From Powellomyces hirtus (Eukaryota > Chytridiomycota > Chytridiomycetes > Spizellomycetales > Powellomycetaceae): DNA of 64,000 bases. The notes beneath the pieces were generated by a model. The model saw only the letters and a program-made list of their open reading frames with translations. It was not told the DNA's origin and ran no database searches. The number at the start of each line of letters is the position of its first letter. Positions within the stretch are counted from its first letter, which is position 1. The DNA lies in assembly GCA_025526995.1 (NCBI GenBank), contig JAHLKG010000006.1, positions 1,116,001-1,180,000 of the forward strand. Direction: 5' to 3'. Both the position numbers and the translations under genes were made by a program. This document shows, one piece after another, positions 32,485 through 43,369 of this stretch.

Positions 32485-33135
32485 ATGGTAGAACTCAAAG
32501 AAGTCGAAGTCAAGACCGAGATTGACGTGATCGAAACACCCACCGCCACGCTCATTGACGAAACGACCACCACGACCCTTGAAGAAGATGACGGTGATTC
32601 CGAGTACGAAGACGAGTCCGATTCCGAAGCTGCCGTCGTCGTCGAACGCAGCACCACACTCATCTCCAGCGGCTACTCTGACATTGACGATGAGTTTAAC
32701 GATGACGAGGATTTGGAAGAATCCCTGCTGGAACGTCTGCAGGCCCTCGTGGATGTCGTGCCGCGTGAAACCCGCAAGAGTGTAGCGAGGTCGGTTAGCA
32801 CGTTCACGAGTGGTGCATGGGGTGCGGTACAGTGGGTGGGTTCCGCCGCGTGGGTGGTTGCGACGGCTGCGATGTTGGTTGGTTTGCCTGTGGCGTTGGA
32901 ATTGGAGAGGGAGCAGTTTGTGTTCCAGCAGGAAGCGCAGATGAGGCAGCAGCAGCAACAGGCGCAGCAGGTGAGACATTGGGAGTTAATTTTCATGATT
33001 GCGAGACAAAACTGACGATTTGTGTGTTCTTTCTTTTCTTTTTCCCAGATGGTCCAGCCTGGTCTTGGCGGTATCCCAGGCACCATCCCCGGCGGAAACC
33101 AACAAATCCCCGGCCTGCCAAACCAGCAAATCTAG
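32485..33135 (+). CDS. TOM22: TOM22 mitochondrial import receptor subunit
   Basis: Two exons, 32485-32970 and 33049-33135, 190 residues. A strongly acidic cytosolic N-terminus rich in Asp/Glu precedes the family box 'DDEDLEESLLERLQALVDVVPRETRKSV'. A single membrane helix follows at about 112-138 ('WGAVQWVGSAAWVVATAAMLVGL' region). The intermembrane-space tail is Gln-rich and ends in a Gly/Pro/Gln segment encoded by exon 2. In fungi Tom22 is the central receptor and organiser of the TOM complex. Length and layout match fungal Tom22. An in-frame upstream ATG at 32308 is less likely, because the acidic start begins at 32485. Confidence 0.94.
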
Positions 33136-33607
33136 GAACCTGAGATCAAAGCCTCAGACCAGCAACCAAAACGTCCCCCCACACCCCTGTAGATAGACAC
33201 TCGCCGCATCCGTATGCAGATTTTCTCTTTCTCTCCATTATCCATCTGAGGCGGTTTATGCCAACTCCCACATATACTCACATTATTTCCGCGCACTGCC
33301 CTGTCGCTCGATCTGTCTCTCTCATTTACGAACATAGTAGCACGTGTGAGGAGCACAATATATGGAGTAGGAAGAACCTTTGGAGGGACCAAACATAATA
33401 GAAGGACTAGGAAGAACTGTTTGAGGGAACAGACATAATATCTGCGATCAGACCAGGCTGAACGAATGTGCTTCCTTGGGCGTATTGTTCAGAGGATGCC
33501 TATGCTATGATATTACATGTCCAAAACACACACTCGTCTCACCCCCAAAGTCCGTACTACATGAGCAAAGCCCAGAATGGATGTCCTTGCTGCTCCACAA
33601 GAGGCTC

Positions 33608-34945
33608 TCATCGACCTGTCGGCGGCACCTCCGTCTCCACAACCGGTACTCCCTCCGCCGTTGGCAGCACAGGTTTAGTCAACTCGTTGACTTCTATCGC
33701 CTCATACTCATTCCTCAACGCGTCAATCTTCTGCACGAGGGCGTCCGCGCGAGCCTTGAGTTCCACATACGCCGGGTAATCGAATTTGGCGCGCTTGTAA
33801 CCGCGCGCTTGGTGCTTGGTGATGGTCACCTGCGCGAGCGTCTCGTATGTGTATTCCTTGGATGTTAGGACATAGAACATGTATCTAGAAGAAGAAAGTG
33901 AAAGCGGCGTGTTGGTTTTTAGGTTGGAGTGGGATGTGCGGCGAATGGAGGTGGAGGTGTTACCCTAATATACCGGTTCCGGCCTGTGGAGGAGAAAGGG
34001 AGAATTATTGGCGGTTCGAGTGACAGCGATGTTTATGATGGTAACGTACCCCCAGGAAGTAACTGATCGGTTCCATCACATCCTAAATGCCAATGAACGT
34101 CAGAACAACCACCTCCCTCGGCAGTCAGCTAACCAATGTCTCTGCAAGCCATACCCAGCTATACTCCCACCATGTCAGCCGGGCCCTACATGCAAAAAGA
34201 TTATGCTCATCAATGAAGGGGTGCGTGTCTCAGAATCGAAGTTACGATCCATACATGAGTCCAAACTGCGAGCACAAGGCCGCTAATCCAAACCACGCCA
34301 TGCGCACGCTGCTTTTGTGCGCCTTCTCGTCGAGCGCTCGTTTGGTGACGAGCAGCGGTTCAATGTCCTTTTCGACCGCCTCGAGCTCGCGTTGTAGCGG
34401 CGCGATGCGTTCTTCGAGGGTTGGAATGGCGACTTGCAGGCGTTGGTCGTTTAGTTCGATCAGGAAGCCGCCGCGTTTGAGCGCCATTTGTAGAATGTAT
34501 TTTATGGCTGTTGATCTGGGGGAATGACAGTGTTAAACACAGCAGCATAGAATGCGCAGACGTGCAGCGGAGTCACAACATACCTAGCCCACCGAAAACT
34601 CTCCCTCTTGTTAACCCCATTCGGCATATCGTACACTGCGATATGTTCCACCGCCGGATCCTCCTCCTTGATCTGCTCAAGCAGCACCGACACTGGCTTT
34701 GTTGGCGCCATGCGAAACGCCGTCTGGCTTCCGCTCGACAGTTTGAGCGTCAGAAACGGCATGTCGTTCTCGTAGCGAATATGTGGGGACTGCGAGGGTA
34801 ATGGCTGTTGGGTTGTGTAGGGGTGTCGCCTGAGGAGTTGTTGGAAGGAAGCGGCGCTGAATGTTGGGCGTGTGAGGTAGGGTAGATGAGGTGGGCGGAG
34901 AGAACGCCATGTGGAGGACACGAGCCCGCGTGGGATGCCGACCAT
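33608..34945 (-). CDS. MCU: Mitochondrial calcium uniporter pore subunit, paralog A
   Basis: Six exons, 34945-34584, 34515-34255, 34185-34155, 34082-34050, 33983-33964 and 33884-33608; phases close at 327 residues. An Arg/Ser-rich presequence ('STWRSLRPPHLPYLTRP') is followed by the N-terminal domain, a coiled coil ('LEERIAPLQRELEAVEKDIE'), TM1 ('MAWFGLAALCSQFGLMA') and 'RLTWWEYSWDVMEPISYF'. That last stretch holds the pore signature, here DVME rather than the usual DIME. TM2 is 'LGAGTGILGYMFYVLTSKEY' and the basic tail contains 'HQARGYKRAKFDYPAYVELK'. It conducts calcium into the mitochondrial matrix. Exons 3, 4 and 5 are only 31, 33 and 20 nt and encode the pore and TM2 entry. Confidence 0.93.
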
Positions 34946-36064
34946 CTTGAGGAAGGAGTTTCGTTGCGGAGAATGGAAATGAACCTGGCCAGCCAGTGAA
35001 TGAAAACGAAAACCGGTTGTAGACAGGAGGACGAACCCTCAACACACGTATCTATAATGCCGGGGGTCGTCACCTGTAACGAAAGCAACGAAGACAAACA
35101 AAAAAAAAATATATGGCAAAAAACGGAATAGGAAAGCGGATTGGAGGAAGGCCCTCGGCGCACGTGTGTACGTAAGCGTGTGGCTGGTGGAGACAAAGGG
35201 CGCTCTTTTTTCTTTAACGATTCTTTCCTCCCAGCGAGTTTTGACATTCAGCCAAAATCCTCACATTTCCACCTCTGACACATAAACACAGTAGGTGAGT
35301 AGTTAGCACGACTTGGAACACTCCTTAAGCCGAGGAGCAGACGCAAAGGCGCAGCAAAACAGTGTTATGATTGCATCAGTTATATCCATTCTCTGAGTAC
35401 GGGGCCGCTGCAGTGGAGGCCAAATTGCAGGAAAGCTGGGATAAGAGGTTTTCTCTTCCCCGGTGATTTACTGCAGTGAGGAATCCACAGCGGGACCGGA
35501 GCTGTGGGGAACGGAAGATGATAGAGGGGCTCGGGGGACAGCTGGGGCTCAGTTTTGCTGCAGGGGAGAATGTGGCTCAGCGTTTGCTCTTGATTCTGAA
35601 CTCGTGGCATGCCGGAACTTCAACCATGAGAGAGCTGAGAGGTCTTGCCATATCGGCTTACGTTTCCCGCCTGTGTCATGGATTGATCCTTTGTCCTGCT
35701 TGTAAGTTCACGGGCGGCAGGCTCGTTTGCATGTGGGACAGGGGTCTTGCTGACGCAGAAGGGTTCCGAAGGCGGTGTGTGCAGGCTTCTCACGGTCTCT
35801 TGCGGTTGGAAAGGCGCCGTCCTTGTTTGGGATCCTGAGCGCGCTTGTGCTTCACTCCATAACTTGCAGCGTCTCGGTGACATGGCTGTTCTTCCCCTCT
35901 GCGACTCGTCCGTTCTCCGTTCTGGCTTCGGTTAATGGTCTCAAGACGACTTATCGGTTCTGAACACTGTCCCCATTATGCGATTATGTTACTGGCGTCC
36001 TACAGCAGAACTCTAAACATTGCGTTCTAACTCTTCTTGCTGCTTTTTGTTTCCAAAGCCCACC
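34946..36064. other. Intergenic region between MCU paralog A and NOP10
   Basis: About 1.1 kb. It has an A-run with AAATATATGG near 35100-35115 and GA-rich sequence at 35480-35600. Frames are short. Part may be a 5' untranslated exon or intron of NOP10, since CTTCTTGCTGCTTTTTG directly precedes its ATG. No RNA gene could be identified by eye. Confidence 0.5.
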
Positions 36065-36259
36065 ATGCACTTGATGTACTATTCCGGCGCCGACGGCAAA
36101 CGTATCTACACGCTCAAGAAGCTCACCCCATCGGGCGCCGTCACAAAGTCTGCGCACCCAGCACGATTCTCCCCTGACGACAAGTACTCCCGCCACCGAG
36201 TAACCCTCAAGAAGCGATTCGGTCTCCTGTTGACACAGCAGCCCGCTAAGGCTCAGTAA
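36065..36259 (+). CDS. NOP10: NOP10, H/ACA snoRNP subunit
   Basis: A 64-residue single-exon frame: '[20 protein letters not shown]', then '[27 protein letters not shown]'. This matches eukaryotic Nop10 over its full length, including the tiny N-terminal beta domain and the C-terminal helix. Nop10 joins Cbf5, Nhp2 and Gar1 in H/ACA particles that make pseudouridine in rRNA and support telomerase RNA where present. An in-frame upstream ATG at 36020 is not used in the family. The ORF lies between the two MCU paralogs on the opposite strand. Confidence 0.97.
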   Translation: MHLMYYSGADGKRIYTLKKLTPSGAVTKSAHPARFSPDDKYSRHRVTLKKRFGLLLTQQPAKAQ

Positions 36260-36596
36260 ATATCTTTGCTCAAAGCCTCGGCTGGTTTCGCTCTCTTAGC
36301 CTCCTCGACCACCCACCCACCCACGCCGTCCAAATCCTCTCATCTCATCATGACCTGAAGAGCCGTCTATACGATGGCCTCGCTTCGTCACCCCACCGTG
36401 CATACCGCTCTGAATGCACGTTCTGCGTCGACTGTCGATAAACATCATTTTCCCGCTATTTGTTTGCGATCATTACTGCCATATTGCGCATTCTTTTTCT
36501 CTTTATCAATACATATTTGTCTCCATTGATTTCACAATATGCTAGATTGAAGTGCCTCTGTTTCTCATGTCATGCTTGCGTGGTGTACGGTCTGTT

Positions 36597-37823
36597 CTAT
36601 TTGTACTGAATCGGAGGAGCCAACTGTGCCTTCAGTGCCGCGTATCTCAGTTTGTCAAAGCCACGCCTCCGCCCAATGAAACCTCGAAGCCCGTTCCGCA
36701 TCCATCCGGCCATGTTGGTGTAGGCGGGATCCCGACGCATGATCACGTACAGAAGGCAGGAGAAGATCGTTGCTCCTAGCGTTATGAGATACGATACAGG
36801 TTCTGTAATGGGATTGATCAGTATCAACGAATAACTGTCGCGGTGTTCTTTGTGGCATCAAGGAAGGCTTACCCATCAGATCCCAGCCCAGCTTTGAATC
36901 GGAACCAAAACAATCTCAATTGTGGTTTGAGCGCTACAAGCAGAGACATACAATGCGCTTACCTGTTGCGTGAGGAACATGATTGCTCCCAATTGCCCCG
37001 TGACATACACCAGCCCACCCCATTTGACAACCGTCACCCATCGCCTAGCCCTAGCGTCTGTATCCAGCCGCACCTTTTCCAACTCGTCCAGTTCTCTCTC
37101 CAATGCCTTCCTCTGCACCGCCATCTGCGCCAACGTCACCTTGACCGCCTCGGTATCGACCTTCAACACGAACCCACGCGGAAACTGGATCCGCCCCGGT
37201 GTGCTACTCTTGATAAAGTCTGTGATCTTTGTGGAGTTGGGGATGGGGTCGGACAGGAGCGAGGAAGTGGCGACTAGTTCGCCCTTTCCCTCCGGCTGAT
37301 GCTCGACGACTAGTTCTGGCGGCCCGTATTTGGGAAATTCTTCTTTGATATGACCGAGGAAATCAGCGACGGTGTCGCTTGGTGAGGCGAGGAACACGTA
37401 GGCTTCGGACGGTTTGGTAGTGTCTCCGATTGAGGTCGTCGGGACCATGACTCGAAGCCAGAGCGCCCCGTCGTGTTTGCCGAAGGACTGAATTGAGATG
37501 GTCCCCGTTGCTGCGAATTGTTTTGTATTGAGACATGAACTTGGAAACTGTGACTCTAAGCACGCAAACGCCTCCAACCTGCTTGTTCTGCAATCACGCT
37601 GGTAGATAGATGTTGCTGCTTCAAACACAAGCGGGAAATCCGAGGACCGACCAGCGGAACTCTTAAACACGGCTCAAGATACTTCGTCCGCAGCGAGTAG
37701 TTCGCGAAAAGGCGGAGTGATCGACACAGCTCTCGGGCAGAACACCGCTGCAAAGCGATAAAAGTGTCAGCATTCCTTGGTCCAGAGTGAAAGTACATGT
37801 TTGAGGAGACGTACCGGTGGCAT
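36597..37823 (-). CDS. Mitochondrial calcium uniporter pore subunit, divergent paralog B
   Basis: Five exons, 37823-37815, 37747-37579, 37510-36963, 36891-36873 and 36802-36597; phases close at 316 residues. The first exon is 9 nt (Met-Pro-Pro) and the fourth 19 nt (Leu-Gly-Trp-Asp-Leu-Met). A basic presequence, 'ELCRSLRLFANYSLRTKYL', precedes an MCU N-terminal domain, a coiled coil ('MAVQRKALERELDELEKVRL') and TM1 ('VVKWGGLVYVTGQLGAIMFL'). The pore is 'GWDLMEPVSYL', TM2 follows, and the tail contains 'GFDKLRYAALKAQL'. The pore Asp and Glu are kept (DLME), but the conserved WWEY-type stretch before the pore is replaced by a shorter 'TQQLG'. It may be a second channel or a regulatory subunit. 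Confidence 0.88.
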
Positions 37824-37997
37824 CGCTAGATTGTGATGGCAAATGTCAGAGACGCTGGATGAGGTTCTATGGTGCTTGCGTGGGGTATTGCAATGCAATC
37901 GCAATTGACACAGAATGCAACGGCAACACAAAAGATAACCCGTCAGTGACTCTGCTTACGTATTGCGATCGCACTGTCAATGCAACGGTCCTACCCC

Positions 37998-38052
37998 CAT
38001 TTCGGCTCCATTTCGGCTCCATTTCGGCTCCATTTCGGCTCCATTTCGGCTC
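37998..38052. repeat. Tandem repeat, 5 perfect copies of an 11-mer (CATTTCGGCTC)
   Basis: Five exact head-to-tail copies of CATTTCGGCTC. It lies about 175 bp upstream of the MCU paralog B start and about 45 bp before the left arm of an inverted repeat. Confidence 0.97.
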
Positions 38053-38095
38053 CGAAACATTGAGACCCGGCTGCGCTGCGCTGTGCCGGAGGTTG

Positions 38096-38496
38096 CTCTG
38101 GACGGAAGGAAGTTCCACATTGCCATGACCAGGCCGTGCAGAGGACCTTGGTGTTAATTTCAATAGTGATCACGGAGCACAGCATGTGGAAGCATATATG
38201 TGGAGAACCAGAACGACAATTTATTTTTAACCACATGACATTTGTGCTGATTTTGCTATGGTGCAGTGACTGCTGCATGAACAGGCCCTCCTGCTCCTGG
38301 TCATCAGCCTGCTTAAACCTCTTCCAGAGGACAGAGAGGTCTTCAGCAATCCAGCTGTCCTCAGCAGCACGCTTCTGCAGCCCTCACTGTGGTCTCCTTC
38401 TTCAGCAGTAGTAGCTGTCACGTGATGCTGAGGCCGAGCTTACGCAACCCGAGAACGGAAATTCTGGCGGCTAAGACTCTGTCCTTCCGTCCAGAG
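38096..38496. repeat. Possible MITE-like element bounded by a 15-bp perfect inverted repeat
   Basis: CTCTGGACGGAAGGA at 38096-38110 recurs as its exact reverse complement at 38482-38496, enclosing about 400 bp of non-conserved DNA. I saw no transposase and no clear target-site duplication, so it could be chance or a decayed small element. Confidence 0.35.
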
Positions 38497-38514
38497 AACA
38501 GAAAGCAAAGGGCT

Positions 38515-41076
38515 ATGCGTAGAATACCAGCGCTGTCCTGCGCAAATATACAGCTCTTTCCGCTCAAATGGTACCAGCGCCCGAGCCGCTCACTATGCTC
38601 GACAGCTGTATGTCTGAGAAAAGCTCTGCATGAAAGACCAGCATGGCTTGTGTCTCCAGAAAAGCAGGACAGTCAGAGATCAAGTGGCGAGTCAGTACGA
38701 ACTCGTCATGGTGACGAAAGAACAAGGGATAGAAGAAGAACAGTGAACACATCCAATTGGTCAAATGGACGGAACCACGAGCTCCCAGCGTTTACCCCCG
38801 CTTCACATGAGAAGAACACGATCAGGCCGTATCCGTTCTTGTGTGAAGGTATGGGAACGTATTGGGAGGGGATCGCACTTTCTATTTAGAGGCACACTCT
38901 TATATAAGGGACTTTCAGAAACGGAACCACTCAAAGAAGAGCTGGTCCCTAGGCTCGCACATGGACTGGACAGCGTGTTGTTTGAGTGAGTGAGAAGCGG
39001 TCCAACTCAACTTACTTGATGATGAGTTGTGGGGTCTTTTGCTGATTCTTGTACGTTCTATAGATCAGAACCTCAGTTCCTCAAAGATCCCTCTACCGGC
39101 GCCTACAATTTTGACCCATGGTTGAAGAACATTTGCCAACCCGAAGATTTTGACTACGATGTCTTGCCGGCATACATGATTGCGTCAGAAGACAAGGTGC
39201 CCACTGAACCTATTTGTTTCGAGCTACGGGGTGAATGTGACTGACGGACTGGGTTTGCGTTTAGGCATTGCTGGACGCTGCGAGGAAACATGACAAGAAA
39301 TATGTCTCTTCCACGTCATCCTTCACCGGGATCCTGGCGAAGATGTACTTGTTGATCTCGCAACATAAGCCAATTGATAAGTCTTCTTTCTCGGCGTCGT
39401 TTGAAACCCAGGTACACCTTCTTTCAGTTCAAAGACTCCTTCCTCAGAGACAAAATCTCGGAATCTCATTCCGGCTGACACGTGTTACCGTTTCTCCTGC
39501 CTGCTTCCAGCCCTCCTTCCTTACCTCCTCATCCCGCGCACCCACATCTATCATCTTGCGCCACGTCAACGGGACTTACGCGATCGATTCCGAGAAGACG
39601 AACAAGGAATGGAACATTCTGCAAATACTGGTAAGACACACTGCTTTCCCTCCCCCTCAAATCTCTCCCACGCGTGCTAAAATGGATCGGTCGCGGCAGG
39701 GCAAATCGATGGAGAAGATGCTCACTGCTGCACCAGAAGAATTTGATCTCTGTCGTAAAGAGAACTCTCACAAACTGACCGAGGAGATGAAAGACAAGGA
39801 TTATCATCGATTCGCGAAGGTGTGTAATGGCTCTCCCTTCCACCCGTCGAGCCGTGTTGGAGTACTTAAGTGTTACTTTCAACACCTTAGGTCGAGCAGT
39901 TTCTTCTCCGCGCTCAAATCGACTGTTACCATCCCGACCTTCCCCACAAAACTTTTGATCTCAAAACACGCGCGACGCTAGCCATTAGAATGAACCCAGC
40001 TACTTGCAAGGTACTGCCTGGAAACACAAACATCAAGAACGAATTGGCCGGTCTCTGCCTTTCTCCCATCTACTAAACATGCATTTGGAGTAGGAAAACC
40101 TTGATTACAAACTCAACCTGTTGCGTGGCGATATCTTGTCATTTGAGCGAGAAGATTTCGATATGCTTCGGTCCGCGATGTTGAAATACAGGTAAGCAAG
40201 CCTCACCCTCGCTAGCTCCCCCATTCAAGCCAACTCACAACAATCATGTCTGCCTCCCATTTCGTCGTATGTTTAGCTTCCAAGTCCGCATCGGCGGCAT
40301 GGATGGCGTATTTGTGTGTTACCATAACACTGATGAAGTATTCGGATTTCAATACCTCCCCCTAACCAAGATGGACCAACAGCTCTTTGGCAACAGCCTC
40401 TTTGGCCAGCAGGCGTTTGCCCTCTCGGTCAAGGTTTGCCAAATGGTCTTTGATAGAGTCACCAAAGACTTTCCGGGACAGGTACGCGGTTTAGCGTCGT
40501 GATTGTTCCCTGCTAGCAAATTGTGATGTGGGGCTGTTGTGCTGATGCAATACCTGTTGTGATGGTAGTCTCTGAGAATTACGATCGGGCAACAAAAACC
40601 GACTTTTCAGGTACGCAGTTACATCCTTTCTCATGCCCATTTCTAAAATAACATAAACCCACAATTATCAACTCACCCAATCTCTTGTTCTTCTCTCTCA
40701 GTTTGAGCCACTCGCCATCCTCGTCGATCCCATCACGGAACTCAACACCGCCTTCGACTCCCCGCCCTCGCCCAACCTCACCCAGTACGACCTCTCCTGC
40801 ATTTCGCGCATCAACCGCTCCTACGTGACCCCAACAATCACCTCACCCGCCGACGAATGGAGCCTCGATTGCACGTTCCACAAAGCCAATGTCTCGAGAG
40901 GGAGCCTGCTGAGGACGTACAAGTACATGAGAGAGAATGCGGCGAATTTGGGATTGCAGGAAAATAACACGAATGAGAGGTTTATTAACGAGGTGAGGGA
41001 GATGGCGGGGTTGCCGAAACATCAGAGACAGAGCACAATCACCGCCTCCCCTGAAGGCGAAAAGTTGCGGGATTGA
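38515..41076 (+). CDS. PET127: PET127-like mitochondrial RNA-processing protein
   Basis: Family exons: ending 38987; 39064-39196; 39265-39411; 39511-39630; 39700-39819; 39891-40010; 40094-40191; 40277-40481; 40569-40610; 40702-41076. Diagnostic segments are 'EELVPRLAHGLDSVLF', 'AYNFDPWLKNI', 'KKYVSSTSSFTGILAKMYLL', 'FDLKTRATLAIRMN', 'RIGGMDGVFVCYHNTDEVFGFQYLPL' and 'FEPLAILVDPITELN'. Pet127 is a membrane-associated mitochondrial protein needed for 5' processing and turnover of mitochondrial RNAs. The start is probably the ATG at 38515 with a basic presequence-like segment ('MRRIPALSCANIQLFPLKW'). However, the frame from 38515 reaches a stop near 38888, whereas the conserved part begins in another frame around 38880. 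I could not find a phase-compatible intron of normal length, so the 5' end is unresolved. Confidence 0.88.
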
Positions 41077-41407
41077 GAAGGATTTTGCCCGTTTCCGGGA
41101 TGGTTGCTTTTGCTTCTGTACATAGAGACGTCTGCATAAAGCGCATCAAGAAAGATATCTGCGACTTGTTCCGGCCCATGTCATTTTATTTTCAAGGCGG
41201 CAGGCCCTCTCCTTCTCTGTGTTTCTATCAGACTGTTTCGAAATCAGATTACAAATGAAGAGCCTTTTCAGGAAAGAGCAATAACCGAACTCCGTGTCAG
41301 GCTCCTTGTGTGCCTTGACATAGTAATTCTCAAATAGGCTATAAGCAATGTACGCCGGGAACTGCCCAATCACCTCCATTTCTAAGATGCCGCATCAATA
41401 GTATCTT

Positions 41408-42068
41408 TCAACGGCGACGGGGAGCACGTTCCACTTCCGTATGGACGTTGAGTACTGGCGTCGCCTCATCTACCAGGTCCAGTATCTCCTGTATAGCCAA
41501 ATCGACTTCGTTCTTTAGGAATTCCGCCAAAACACGACAGTCAGCCGTGTCGTTCGCCTACAAATGCGAAAGGAATTATATATGAGTTCCGCCATACTAA
41601 GGGATTTGTGCGTTTCACAACTCCGGAAACTACGACGTTCAGCGCATCAAAATATGCGCTCTTCCACGCAGCTGAAACAAGGACGGGAGGAAAGCCGGCA
41701 GAAATGAGCGGAGCCAACGATATGATTCTCGCTACACGGCCGTGGCCGTCAGCGAAAGGATGGATGCGGAGGAAAAGAAATTGACACCACACCGCGGCAA
41801 GGAAGTGGTTGAGAGATATCGCACAATGTCCCAAATAAACAAATTCTTGAGGTGTTTTCTCAATTGAGGTACAAAGCTGGCCGCTTACTATCGAGAGGGG
41901 CTTTCGCCCCAATTCCATCATTGGAATCTCATCAGACAAAAGGGCAAAATTGTACAAATCTTGAAAAATACGGAAGCCGTAAGTAGCTTTATTTGAATAT
42001 ACACTAAGCGCACGATAGGTAATTCTCGCGCAGACCTTGCCCCTGCAATGCGTGGGTTTGGGATACAT
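41408..42068 (-). CDS. Fic-domain protein (predicted AMPylase family)
   Basis: Two exons, about 42068-41598 and 41557-41408, joined by a 40-nt intron (donor GTATGG), about 206 residues. The catalytic loop is 'RIHPFADGHGRVARI': it fits HPFx(D/E)GNGRxxR except that the Asn is His. The second exon restores the usual Fic continuation, 'ANDTADCRVLAEFLKNEVDL'. Fic enzymes transfer AMP or other nucleotide groups to Ser/Thr/Tyr. Three uncertainties remain: the frame is open upstream of 42068 without another ATG, so a 5' exon may be missing; no clear (S/T)xxxE(G/N) inhibitory helix is visible; and codon use is flatter than in neighbouring genes. No signal peptide. Confidence 0.8.
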
Positions 42069-42194
42069 GTACACTACCAGTACCCGCCCATGTCTGTGAC
42101 CTGTGAGGCAAACCGCCAAAGCGTGATAGGCACGCGTCTGGCGTGTGCGCGGTGCGCTCCGATGGTTTTTACGGCGGGTGGACAACACCGTCAC

Positions 42195-43262
42195 GTAGTA
42201 TCGTAAATGTACGCCCCATCTAGGATCGAGATGTTGTGTTCGCTCTTTGATAACATCTCCTCCTCATCAGTAGCCACTATAGGATGCGGAATCCGTGATA
42301 CTCATCCCGCGCTCGAGTGCGGGCTACTATCTAGTAGACGAGAACCGGCTAGCACCGTGACCATCGATGTGCATACCTTGTAAGCGGAAATATGAGACGG
42401 CATTCTGTCTACCGTACGGATTCTATCGATCTTCTCAACCTCGATCGGCCCTTACATGCAGGCTTATACACGATATGGCTCGCGGATTGGGCGGTTGGGC
42501 GCGGTCATCATCGTATTCCGAATCCGCAACTTGGAGCCTCATATCAATCGATTATGTCGCAGCAACAGCGCGCTCAGCCGTGCGCGCGCGTGCAAAGGTG
42601 GATACATATTCGCACAATCGACCAAAGCCTTGTACTTTCGTCACACTCACAACCCGTCAATTGTTCTCTTCTTTTTCCTTCCTCGGAACCACAGCAATGT
42701 GGTTCCACAGCAAGCCTCACCCGGTGGACTCGGTCCCGGCCCGTTGAGATGAAATGAAATTCCTCAATCGATAGGCAATAGTCGGTAGTCGGTTGGCAAA
42801 TGTTCGCCCACATACTCGGGACGCAAGATACAACACAAGATGTACAGTCACGCCCTCTGTGCTTTGCTCTTGTTCTGGTTTCTCGATATAAAAAAAAGTC
42901 ACTCTACACTAGCGTGCCCTCTGAATCCAATCCGGACAGACGCACGTTACCAACCACACTTTCGTAATCGATGGGGCATTCCATTGCGGATTCCGAAGGG
43001 CTGCTCTCTTTTTTCGGCTTGCTTTCTTTGGCTATTATCGAGAAATGCCTTTTGTCGCAGATGTTATCTCGGAACTCAACGCGGTGCGGCCCCGGAAGTT
43101 GCGGGCAGAGGTGCCATGATGGAATTCCGCCCGCAAAACTTTTTTTTCCTCTTCTTTTTGAAATACTGTATAATCCGGAGAAATTATGTGGCACGGCGTC
43201 CCCAGGCTCCCGTCCTCATGAGCTGATGCTTCTGTCTCCCGGGAAGTCTCCTTCCGAGTCCC
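42195..43262. other. Intergenic region between Fic gene and S28-like gene
   Basis: About 1.1 kb. ORFs are short and overlap on both strands. The 3' part is the promoter of the secreted S28-like gene. Nothing else is recognised. Confidence 0.5.
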
Positions 43263-43269
43263 TATAAAA
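43263..43269 (+). promoter_or_regulatory. TATA box of the S28-like secreted protein gene
   Basis: TATAAAA about 107 bp upstream of the ATG at 43370, in the context CCCTATAAAATCAATCC. A CT/CA-rich leader follows it. Confidence 0.6.
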
Positions 43270-43369
43270 TCAATCCCCCGCGGCCACCATCCCCAGTATC
43301 GACTCAAGTCTGCGCAACCCCACGACAGAGCACATCAAGCTCACCTCCCTGTCACTCACTCAACCAATC

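Noticed and set aside
38389..38514. Extension of PET127 upstream of 38515
   Set aside because: Low-complexity Ser start lying inside the possible inverted-repeat element; the basic presequence-like start at 38515 is more sensible.
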